The translations under genes were made by a program, and so were the position numbers. From contig JADZFF010000171.1 in assembly GCA_020850015.1 (NCBI GenBank), forward strand, positions 1-35,091: DNA of 35,091 nucleotides. Reading direction: 5' to 3'. Below are positions 1 through 6,568 of this stretch, one piece after another; the first letter of the stretch is position 1; each line of letters begins with the position of its first letter. Source of the DNA: Bdellovibrionales bacterium (GTDB lineage: Bacteria; Bdellovibrionota; UBA1018; JADZFF01). Below the pieces are notes generated by a model. It saw nothing but the letters and a program-made list of their open reading frames with translations. It was not told where the DNA came from and ran no database searches.

Positions 1-104
1 CGACCTACAAGCGATACCGGCGGCTCACCGACGAGTGGGTCGGGCTCGCACTTGAGCTGGCAAAATTGAAATTGGAGGAGGCTAAACGCGAGGAGTCAGA
101 CTGA
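1..104 (+). CDS. C-terminal end of an unidentified protein (partial)
   Basis: The frame starting at base 3 is open from the left edge to a TGA at 102-104 and encodes 33 residues. The peptide is charged and probably helical, with alternating Lys and Glu near the end, which is typical of a C-terminal tail. The two other forward frames stop at about 54 and 69. The fragment is too short to assign a family. It could be a chance open frame, but its composition favours a real gene end. Confidence 0.45.
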   Translation, partial: TYKRYRRLTDEWVGLALELAKLKLEEAKREESD

Positions 105-158
105 CCGAGAACTCGGTACTCTCAAGCAGGTGGTCGCTCATGTATACGTCACCTCAGA

Positions 159-182
159 TAGCTACTGACAGAGGTAGCTACC
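159..182. promoter_or_regulatory. Nested inverted repeats upstream of the HTH gene (candidate operator)
   Basis: TAGCTAC (159-165) and GTAGCTA (174-180) form a perfect 7-bp inverted repeat with an 8-bp spacer. The right arm is itself the centre of a perfect 10-bp palindrome, GGTAGCTACC (173-182). A looser ACTA-AG-TAGT dyad follows at 184-193. The cluster lies just ahead of a Cro/CI-type gene, the usual place for an autoregulatory operator. The sequence shows the symmetry; binding is inferred. Confidence 0.45.
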
Positions 183-230
183 ATACTAAGTAGTTATTTG
201 GAAGTGGCCGACTGCACTACGCTGCATCCA

Positions 231-443
231 ATGCAGCCGCGGAAGAAAAGGGTGAAATTGCGCTTAGATGTCGTCCTGAAGGAAAAGGGCGTCTCGAAGT
301 ACAAATTCTCGAAATTGCTAAACAAAAGCACGTCGAACGTGGCCGTTTATTTTAGGAAAGACTACAACCCGAATCTTTCGACCCTGGTGCGTTGGGCAGA
401 AGTCTTGGATTGTCGCGTAAGGGACCTCATTGACGAGGACTGA
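231..443 (+). CDS. Small Cro/CI (XRE)-type HTH DNA-binding protein
   Basis: A 70-residue protein that is almost entirely one lambda-repressor-like HTH domain. A basic N-terminus leads into a helix containing LDVVLKEKGVSKYKFSKLL, then the recognition segment NKSTSNVAVYFRKDYN, then the closing helices STLVRWAEVLDC and VRDLIDED. Short stand-alone proteins of this family usually act as transcriptional repressors. No Shine-Dalgarno sequence precedes the ATG at 231 or the in-frame TTG at 198, so the start is uncertain. The nested palindromes at 159-182 suggest autoregulation. It probably controls genes beyond the left edge or itself. Confidence 0.75.
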   Translation: MQPRKKRVKLRLDVVLKEKGVSKYKFSKLLNKSTSNVAVYFRKDYNPNLSTLVRWAEVLDCRVRDLIDED

Positions 444-505
444 TCGCAGGCGTCGAGGAGGAACGCGACGGGACCATGCACGATAGCGCCTTAAAAGTCG
501 CAACA

Positions 506-1915
506 TCAGGCGGCGCGTCTTCGCTCACCGTCGGTAGATTCTCCCACTCCGCGCGATTTCCAAAAGACCCAAGGCGTATAGGTGCCGTAGTTGTCTCGAA
601 TCTGGCCAAGTGGAAAGCTCAAAGACATCAGCAACGCCCCGGTGAGCGCAATCATCGAGTGCGCCAGTGCCGAGGCGTCACCTAGTAACCAGCTTCCCGT
701 GAGAAGCCACGCGCCGAGCACAACGTTGGCCCAACGAAAGAGCCTTCCCACCTCCGCCATCGCGACGACCGCGACCGTCGTCACAAGAGCTCCGACCAGA
801 TGCGCGTTGTCCGCCGCAGCCGACTGCTTGCCAATGCCGAAGAGCGCGGGGATCGCCATGAGCCAGACGCCGAGCGCTGCTGACACCCAGAGATTCCAAG
901 GTCCCGTCACTCCCCAAAGCATCGCTTGCGGCTTCCACGAGGGCTTTCGATCCACTCTTGGGGATGTTGTCGCATCCGGGAGACTTCCGCCGCGAATGAA
1001 GACCCTCAATACAGATTTCCCCTGCTTACGGCTACGGTTCAGAAACTGAATCATCGCCACGATTTCATCGAGCGCAAGCGGGATCATGAGGAGCATCGCC
1101 GCTGCCGCGATTAGGCAGAGCGTGCACCACGTTCCGACCATCACAGGTTGCATGATGACCAGTACGATGCTTGTGATTCCCAGGGGGATGACTGCAATTC
1201 CGAAGATAGCAACCATCCACGGCATGGTCCGCCATCGCCTCTCATCGCCCATGAAAGTCGAGAGCACTTCGATCAGATAGGTCGCGGCTCCAAGACCGGC
1301 ATCCGAGATTGGCCAGGCTCTGGAGACCTCCGAGGTGAGGATCGTCTCCGTTCCATTCCCACGAACGCCTGAAAAGAAGGGTTCCCACACCTGATCGACA
1401 TAGCCCAACTGGTAGGCTGCCATCGGTCGCGAAAGAAAATAGCCAATCAGTCCTAGGACAATGATGGGAGCGCGTTGAATCCAGGTCGATGGGTTATAGG
1501 ACCACCCTGGGGGGATATCCGGCCCCGGCATTCTCATGCTCATAGGGATCACGAAGGAAAACGCGATCACGAACGCTCCGATGAGGGAGTTTGACGTGTA
1601 GGTTGCCGCGTTCGGCGCCCAGAACAGGAGCGGGGAGAGAAGAAGCCATACGCCCACGAGCGCGTTTAGGTAGCTCACCCAGGCCAGTCTCTCGACACGC
1701 AGTGCGAAGGCGGCGATCGAGAAGATCAAGACGCCGGAGATCACGTCACTCCACATCATCGCAGAGTCGTCGTATCTTAGGATCGTCCAACTCGTTACCA
1801 GCCAGACGCCCAGCAGCATTACGACGGGATGCACCCAGCGATGCATCTTGGGGTGCATCGCCATCATCGCGCCGGGATCTTCAATAAAGCGGGCTTCGTC
1901 GTCGTTATGCTTCAT
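506..1915 (-). CDS. VKOR-like membrane protein with flanking SPW repeats
   Basis: A polytopic inner-membrane protein of 469 residues. Residues about 260-272 hold GTWCTLC (C264, C267), the CxxC hallmark of the vitamin K epoxide reductase family, which passes electrons between quinones and thiol oxidants such as DsbA. The stretches at about 30-125 and 335-440 are SPW-repeat membrane segments with WxxxxLGxW and LLLSPLLFW signatures. The fusion, with VKOR in the middle, is unusual. The gene starts 11 bp after the Met-rich mini-gene and is the last of the operon driven by the ECF sigma gene. That suggests a role in oxidative protein folding or thiol protection during metal stress. The loop Cys pair of canonical VKOR was not identified, so catalytic ability is uncertain. 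Confidence 0.8.
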   Translation of the reverse strand: MKHNDDEARFIEDPGAMMAMHPKMHRWVHPVVMLLGVWLVTSWTILRYDDSAMMWSDVISGVLIFSIAAFALRVERLAWVSYLNALVGVWLLLSPLLFWAPNAATYTSNSLIGAFVIAFSFVIPMSMRMPGPDIPPGWSYNPSTWIQRAPIIVLGLIGYFLSRPMAAYQLGYVDQVWEPFFSGVRGNGTETILTSEVSRAWPISDAGLGAATYLIEVLSTFMGDERRWRTMPWMVAIFGIAVIPLGITSIVLVIMQPVMVGTWCTLCLIAAAAMLLMIPLALDEIVAMIQFLNRSRKQGKSVLRVFIRGGSLPDATTSPRVDRKPSWKPQAMLWGVTGPWNLWVSAALGVWLMAIPALFGIGKQSAAADNAHLVGALVTTVAVVAMAEVGRLFRWANVVLGAWLLTGSWLLGDASALAHSMIALTGALLMSLSFPLGQIRDNYGTYTPWVFWKSRGVGESTDGERRRAA

Positions 1916-1926
1916 GGCCGGTAGCT

Positions 1927-2148
1927 CTAATGCCGACTGTGACGAACGAGGTAGACCGTCAGTGCGACAAGGGCAGCGATGAGCGCAACGACGAGCAGCG
2001 CGGCAAGCACCATTCCGACACCCATTCCCATGCCGCCCATCATTCCCTCGCCCATCATTCCACAGGGGCAGGAGCCGCCCCCTCGCGCCGGTCCTTGCTG
2101 AGCGTGAGCGACGGCACTGGTCAAAAGCAGAAAGTCGAGGAGGATCAT
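1927..2148 (-). CDS. Met- and Gly-rich mini membrane protein
   Basis: A 73-residue protein with an N-terminal hydrophobic signal ending near AHA (residues 14-16). A short loop follows with CPC (C27, C29) and seven methionines between residues 31 and 46, then a transmembrane helix at about 47-68 and a basic end. Periplasmic Met clusters and Cys pairs commonly bind Cu(I) or Ag(I), so a copper-binding or sensing accessory role fits, but this is inference. It sits between the anti-sigma-like gene (64 bp upstream) and the VKOR/SPW gene (11 bp downstream). No clear ribosome-binding site precedes the ATG. Confidence 0.65.
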   Translation of the reverse strand: MILLDFLLLTSAVAHAQQGPARGGGSCPCGMMGEGMMGGMGMGVGMVLAALLVVALIAALVALTVYLVRHSRH

Positions 2149-2212
2149 GGGCGAGAAGCGTGCAAAGAGCGCTCCCTCGCGGGGAGATACCCGCGATCAG
2201 CGACGCACTCGA

Positions 2213-2749
2213 TCATGTCGGCTGATGCGCCTGCCTGAAACGGATCATCCAACCCAGTTCGAGAGTCAGCCAGCTTCCGATGAGGGCGCCAGCGAACCAC
2301 GTTACCGCGAGACTGAACACAATCTCCGCGTCCACCATGATGAAGAAACCCAACGAGAGCAGCGTGAGAGCACCCAGGGTCAACAGGCGGTTGTCGCGGA
2401 TCTTCCGGATCTCTTCGCCTCTGAGGATGAACGCTGCGAGCAAGAGGCTCAGTCCGGTGAAGAGGGCCCCACAGGCGACCATGCAGCCGTAGGTACCGAA
2501 AGCCATGAAGACGTGCATGAGCCCCATTCCTTCCCCCAAGAGCCTGAACCCAAACTGGGGGCAGAAAGACAAGGTGACGGCTGCCGTTACGGAATGGATT
2601 GCGAGCAGCTTGGAAAAGACGCGCGCCGCTGAAGGATTGAGATCAGCCCGAACTCGGCTCAGGATAGTCTCCGTCACGCCGGGCGGGGGAGTCCGCTCCT
2701 CCGCCGACATGAACTCCCTAAACTCGTCTCTCACTTTGGATTTGTTCAT
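2213..2749 (-). CDS. Membrane anti-sigma-like protein, Cys/Met/His-rich
   Basis: A 178-residue protein with a charged cytoplasmic N-terminus of about 45 residues, suited to holding a sigma factor, followed by about four transmembrane helices. The first two helices and their loop carry H52, C63, M75, M78, H79, M82, C89, M90 and C93, a dense set of possible copper ligands. The start codon overlaps the stop of the ECF sigma gene (ATGA at 2746-2749), the standard sigma/anti-sigma coupling. Likely role: keep the sigma factor inactive until metal enters the envelope. No zinc-binding HxxxCxxC anti-sigma motif is visible, so the assignment rests on gene order and topology. Confidence 0.7.
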   Translation of the reverse strand: MNKSKVRDEFREFMSAEERTPPPGVTETILSRVRADLNPSAARVFSKLLAIHSVTAAVTLSFCPQFGFRLLGEGMGLMHVFMAFGTYGCMVACGALFTGLSLLLAAFILRGEEIRKIRDNRLLTLGALTLLSLGFFIMVDAEIVFSLAVTWFAGALIGSWLTLELGWMIRFRQAHQPT

Positions 2750-3321
2750 CGAGCGGTTCCTTTCGCTGCCAATGACAAACGGACTTTCTTGAGGGCGCGG
2801 CTCACGATCTGCCTGACGGAGGTCTCTGTTTGGTCCAGTCGCGCCGCGATTTCGGCGTAAGAGAGCTCATCGAGCACGCGCCACTCCACGGCTTTGCGTT
2901 CCCGCTCAGAGAGGTTCTCTAGTGCATCGAGGTCAGGCTCGTTCTCTGGGGTCCGCTCGGCCGGAGGGGCCTCCGCATGATCAAGAGCGGTGGTGTCGTC
3001 GATCACAGGGACCGAGCGGCCCGCCCGGCGGAGGTGATCTGTAACCGAGGTACGAGCAATCACGTAGATCCACTGCAGAACAGGGTACTTGGGATCGTAA
3101 AGAGACCTGGATTGGTGAAACTTCATGAACACGGCCTGGTGCACTTCATCTAGGTCCTGTCGACTCGGCAAGCGGGACGACAGGTAGCCGTACACCCGGC
3201 CGGCGTGCCGCTGGTAAAGCGTCGCAAAAGCGGCTTCATCGCCTTCTGTGCGGTACCGTTCCATCAACTCCTCGTCAGTCCCACCCGCCACGGGTGCTTC
3301 TCGGCGTGGCTTCTCATTCAT
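2746..3321 (-). CDS. ECF-type RNA polymerase sigma-70 factor
   Basis: A 191-residue protein with the two ECF domains. Region sigma-2 spans about residues 18-98 and includes a DEVHQAVFMKFHQ-type region 2.1/2.2 and the melting segment LQWIYVIARTSVTDHLRR. Region sigma-4 spans about 130-185, with LSERERKAVEWR and the HTH SYAEIAARLDQTETSVRQIV. The linker is acidic. It is co-transcribed with an anti-sigma-like gene through an ATGA overlap and is divergent from the copper efflux operon. A promoter-like element lies directly upstream (3325-3353), with its -10 half only 3 bp before the ATG. The mRNA would then be leaderless, or translation would start at an internal codon such as M20. Confidence 0.92.
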   Translation of the reverse strand: MNEKPRREAPVAGGTDEELMERYRTEGDEAAFATLYQRHAGRVYGYLSSRLPSRQDLDEVHQAVFMKFHQSRSLYDPKYPVLQWIYVIARTSVTDHLRRAGRSVPVIDDTTALDHAEAPPAERTPENEPDLDALENLSERERKAVEWRVLDELSYAEIAARLDQTETSVRQIVSRALKKVRLSLAAKGTAR

Positions 3322-3324
3322 GGA

Positions 3325-3353
3325 TTACGTCCTGGCAGTGATGTTTGTGACAA
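3325..3353 (-). promoter_or_regulatory. Candidate ECF-sigma promoter of the sigma/anti-sigma operon
   Basis: Read on the minus strand, TTGTCACAA (3353-3345) is followed after exactly 15 bp by CGTAA (3329-3325). The same two words with the same spacing occur on the plus strand at 3442-3470, ahead of the divergent efflux operon. ECF promoters are typically two short, strictly spaced motifs, and TGTCACA-type -35 elements are known for some ECF groups. Autoregulation is the simplest reading. Confidence 0.65.
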
Positions 3354-3441
3354 CCTATCCTAAGTCTTGAATTCGACTCGGCTTTATTGCGCAGCATCAT
3401 GGATTCTCGCTCAGGTGTCCAGGGGAAACTTTCTCTGCTCC

Positions 3442-3470
3442 TTGTCACAACGGGGCACGCTCGAACGTAA
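3442..3470 (+). promoter_or_regulatory. Candidate ECF-sigma promoter of the copper efflux operon
   Basis: TTGTCACAA (3442-3450), 15 bp, then CGTAA (3466-3470), identical in both words and spacing to the minus-strand element at 3325-3353. It would start transcription near 3477 and give a leader of about 55 nt before the haem-binding gene at 3532. Its match to the sigma gene's own upstream element ties the two divergent operons into one regulon. Confidence 0.65.
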
Positions 3471-3531
3471 ATCTGATCAAACCGCCACTGGAGGCAGGGT
3501 TTGGATGCGGCAGGCCTTAAGGAGAAGAGAG

Positions 3532-4095
3532 ATGGGTTCGGCTCGTCGAAATGCGTCTGGATTGTGGGCAGCCATCGTCGGACTTCTAGCGCTCCTCAGC
3601 GCCGCCTCCGTCATGGCCCATCAAGGGCACTCGCACCATCCGGCGCGTCCCCGCCAGGATCAGCCCGCACCGCAGTCCCCTACCCAACGGACTCAGGCCG
3701 CTCTCGAGGAGATCGGACGCGACTACCGCGCCCAGGTCGAACCGATCTTCAAGACCAAGTGCCTCCAGTGCCACGGCGGTACGCCCGATCTGCCTTGGTA
3801 CTACAGCATCCCCGGGGTCAAGCAGATCATTGATCGCGATCTCAATGAGTCGAAACACCACCTGGATCTTGCGAAAGGCTATCCGTTCGTTAGCCATGCG
3901 ACTCCGCTCGAAGACCTCCAGGCCATTCGCGACACGATCCGCGACGACTCAATGCCTCCTTTCCTTTACCTCCTGACCCATCGGGCTCATCGCCTCACGG
4001 AAGAAGAAAAGCGCACGACAATCGGTTGGGCCGAAGGCGGAATCCAGAAACTTGAGGCGGCTTCGAATCCGGGCACCGAGGGTGGCAGTCAATGA
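3532..4095 (+). CDS. Periplasmic haem-binding-domain protein with CxxCH motif
   Basis: A 187-residue exported protein. The start at 3532 is preceded by AAGGAG at 3519-3524 and gives a clear signal peptide, with a hydrophobic stretch at residues 11-28 ending SVMAHQ. A His-rich stretch (HQGHSHH) follows. The haem c motif KCLQCH has C77, C80 and H81, and a later SMPP segment at 140-143 supplies M141 as a likely axial ligand, as in the Haem_bd family. It heads the Cu efflux operon and overlaps the OMF gene by 4 bp. A redox role toward periplasmic copper is plausible but inferred. An in-frame extension to 3367 is unlikely to be translated because it lies upstream of the promoter. Confidence 0.8.
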   Translation: MGSARRNASGLWAAIVGLLALLSAASVMAHQGHSHHPARPRQDQPAPQSPTQRTQAALEEIGRDYRAQVEPIFKTKCLQCHGGTPDLPWYYSIPGVKQIIDRDLNESKHHLDLAKGYPFVSHATPLEDLQAIRDTIRDDSMPPFLYLLTHRAHRLTEEEKRTTIGWAEGGIQKLEAASNPGTEGGSQ

Positions 4096-5378
4096 CTCGG
4101 TTCAAGCGACCGACAACACTCGTTTTTGGAGCACTCCTCGCCTGGCAGGCGCAGGCTGCCGACGTGAGCCCGGCACCGCTTCTTCCTCAGGACGTTCTAA
4201 GAATCGTAGAAGGCACTAATCCGGAACTTGCGGCCGCGGAGGCGCGAGCGGATGCGGAAAGTGCTCGGATCTTGTCCGCCTACTCCCTCGACCGGCCACG
4301 CATCGGGCTCATGCGCGAGAACAACATGAACGACATGCAGCTCGCGATGGGCCCAATGACTTCCTGGTCGCTTACCCAAGAAATCATGTTTCCGGCGAAG
4401 TACTTCGCCATGGGTTCCGCTCAGTCGTCCCGTGCCGAAGCGGCGGAGGAAGAGCGGAAGGACAAGCGACTGGAGATCCGGCAGCGGACGCTTTCGGCCT
4501 ACTTCGGGCTCTACGCTGCCCGGCGGATCGTGGATCTTCTTGCGGCACAGCGCGAAACACTTCGTGAGATCTCGCGGGTCGCAGAGGCGAGGCGCGCAAC
4601 GGGTGCTGTTCCTCAGCAGGACGAGATGAAGGCTCACGTCGAGCAGACTCGTATCGAAAACGAAATCATCTTGCAGGAGCAGGAGACGGTCGAACGCGAG
4701 GCCATGCTGCGTGCGTTGCTCAATGACGGCGCTCTTCAGGAGATTCGCACGCCGGCCAAGGAGCTTGCGATTCCTCGGCTCACGTACTCCGGCTCTCTTC
4801 GTGCCCTGGCTAAGCGGGCCGTCACAGGCTCGCGGGCTGTTCGAGCAGGCGAGGCGATGCTGAGCGAGGCGAGGAGCGAGAAGACGCTAGCTTGGCTCGG
4901 ATTCACCCCGGATTTCATGCTGAGCTACCGCAAGGCCTTCGACAATGCGCCGGGGAACGCCTATGCGTTCAGCATCGAGGCCACGATCCCCCTGTGGTTC
5001 CTAACCAAGGAGATTCCGGAGGTCCGGGCCGCTCGCGCCCGTTCCGCCGCTGCAGAGGCGAACCTGGAGAGAATGAAGCGCGAGAGCGAGTCCGAGGCGA
5101 ATACGCTTTCATCAAAAGTCGAGGCCTACTCCAAGCTCCTCAGGATTTACGAAACTTCACTCATTCCGCAATCTTTGAGCGCGCTCAATTCTTCAAGGGC
5201 GGCCTATAGTGCCGGGCAGACGAGCTTTGGAGAGCTTTTGGATTCCGAGCGTGTCCTCTATGCAAATCGGATCGAGTACTACCGCGCGCTCTCTGAATAC
5301 GTCGATGCTCTAACTGGCTTGGAGCGCGTCCTGGGCGAGTCGATCAGCGACCTGCCCTTCACCGGAAGAGGTAAGTGA
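4092..5378 (+). CDS. cusC: TolC-family outer-membrane factor, CusC-like
   Basis: A 428-residue protein with a signal peptide (cleavage near QAQAAD) and the long heptad-rich helices of the OEP family in two repeats, about residues 30-215 and 225-420. It forms the outer-membrane channel of a tripartite efflux pump. The start overlaps the preceding stop by 4 bp, and its own stop overlaps the adaptor start by 1 bp, so translation is probably coupled. Position before CusB and CusA homologues defines the role. No lipobox is visible at the N-terminus, unlike E. coli CusC, so it is probably not acylated. Confidence 0.87.
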   Translation: MTRFKRPTTLVFGALLAWQAQAADVSPAPLLPQDVLRIVEGTNPELAAAEARADAESARILSAYSLDRPRIGLMRENNMNDMQLAMGPMTSWSLTQEIMFPAKYFAMGSAQSSRAEAAEEERKDKRLEIRQRTLSAYFGLYAARRIVDLLAAQRETLREISRVAEARRATGAVPQQDEMKAHVEQTRIENEIILQEQETVEREAMLRALLNDGALQEIRTPAKELAIPRLTYSGSLRALAKRAVTGSRAVRAGEAMLSEARSEKTLAWLGFTPDFMLSYRKAFDNAPGNAYAFSIEATIPLWFLTKEIPEVRAARARSAAAEANLERMKRESESEANTLSSKVEAYSKLLRIYETSLIPQSLSALNSSRAAYSAGQTSFGELLDSERVLYANRIEYYRALSEYVDALTGLERVLGESISDLPFTGRGK

Positions 5379-6547
5379 TGAAGTTCAAACGCGCTGCTCT
5401 CGCAGCCCTGCTCCTGACTCTGGTTGCCGGCGTCGCCGGCTGCTCCAAGGACCAAGGGGCGCACTCAGGACATACCCATGGAGAAGTTGGAGCCAAAGAG
5501 GGCCAGAGGGAAGTCTGGACCTGTCCGATGCACCCGCAGATCAAGAAGGATGGGCCTGGTACCTGCCCGATCTGCGGGATGGATCTGGTGAAGGCGTCTG
5601 CCGGCGGCTCATCTGGTGGACAGGGTTCGGCAGAGGCGCTGCCGGAGGGCCATGCCGTAATTCAACTGAGCCCGGGCAAGCGCCAGATGATCGGTCTCAA
5701 GACCGGCGTCGTCGAAAAAGGGCTTCTCTTCAAGTCCATCGAGGCGGCCGGAAGAGTGGCATTCGATCCGGAGCTCTATACCGCTCAAAGCGAGTACCTG
5801 GAAGCGATCAAGCAGCTTGCGCGTGTGCAGGACTCGCCGCTCGCCGACGTTCGCCACTCGGCCGAACGCATGGTGGAATCCGCCAAGCTCCGACTCAAGA
5901 TCCTGGGTCTATCGGACAAGCAGATCCAGTCCATCCGAGAGTCGGGCAGTTCCGGAGCGAACCTTTTGGTGCCGGAGCCCGGCGAGAATCTCTGGATCTA
6001 TGCCGAGGTCTTCGAGATGGACCTCCAGAGCGTACAGCCAGGTCTTGAGGCCGAGATCGGCGGTGGGGCGCTGGGGGGCCGCAAAATCTCAGGCAAAGTC
6101 GTCTCGGTGGACCGGGTCATCAACCCCACAACCCGAACGGCCAAGGTGCGCATCTCCGCTCCCGCGGGACGAGGGCTGCTCAGACCGGAGTCCTACGTGG
6201 ACGTTTCAATCCGCTCACCTCTCGGAACTCAGGTCTATGTCCCGTTCGACGCCGTACTCGATACGGGTAAGGAGGCTTGGGTCTTCATTGCAAAAGAGGA
6301 CGGCCACATCGAGCCTCGGCTCGTGACGATCAAGCTCAGGGCGGACGATCAAGTGGCCATTGGGTCCGGCTTGGAAGGCGGGGAGAGGATCGTGACGAGC
6401 GCGAACTTCCTCGTGGACTCGGAGTCCCGGCTCAAGGGCACGCTGCTCGCCCAGGATGAAAGCGGAGAGGCAAAGACGCCCGAGTGCCCTGAAGGGCAGT
6501 TCTGGCACGCCGAGATGAAGCATTGCATGGCGAAACCCGGGAAGTAA
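5378..6547 (+). CDS. cusB: CusB-like periplasmic adaptor with heavy-metal-binding domain
   Basis: A 389-residue lipoprotein (GVAGC lipobox, C22) linking the inner-membrane pump to the OMF. A His-containing linker leads to a heavy-metal-binding domain: TCPMHP (C49, M51, H52) and CPICGMDL (C63, C66, M68). The membrane-fusion-protein core follows, with an abbreviated hairpin around 120-185 and beta-barrel/membrane-proximal domains from about 195 to 355. The final 20 residues add a further Cys/His/Met tail (C370, H377, M380, H382, C383, M384). The ATG at 5378 is preferred over the GTG three bases earlier, with GGAAGAGG just upstream. Copper or silver is the likely substrate, given the pump downstream. 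Confidence 0.9.
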   Translation: MKFKRAALAALLLTLVAGVAGCSKDQGAHSGHTHGEVGAKEGQREVWTCPMHPQIKKDGPGTCPICGMDLVKASAGGSSGGQGSAEALPEGHAVIQLSPGKRQMIGLKTGVVEKGLLFKSIEAAGRVAFDPELYTAQSEYLEAIKQLARVQDSPLADVRHSAERMVESAKLRLKILGLSDKQIQSIRESGSSGANLLVPEPGENLWIYAEVFEMDLQSVQPGLEAEIGGGALGGRKISGKVVSVDRVINPTTRTAKVRISAPAGRGLLRPESYVDVSIRSPLGTQVYVPFDAVLDTGKEAWVFIAKEDGHIEPRLVTIKLRADDQVAIGSGLEGGERIVTSANFLVDSESRLKGTLLAQDESGEAKTPECPEGQFWHAEMKHCMAKPGK

Positions 6548-6568
6548 TCCCGCGATCGGAGAACTCAT

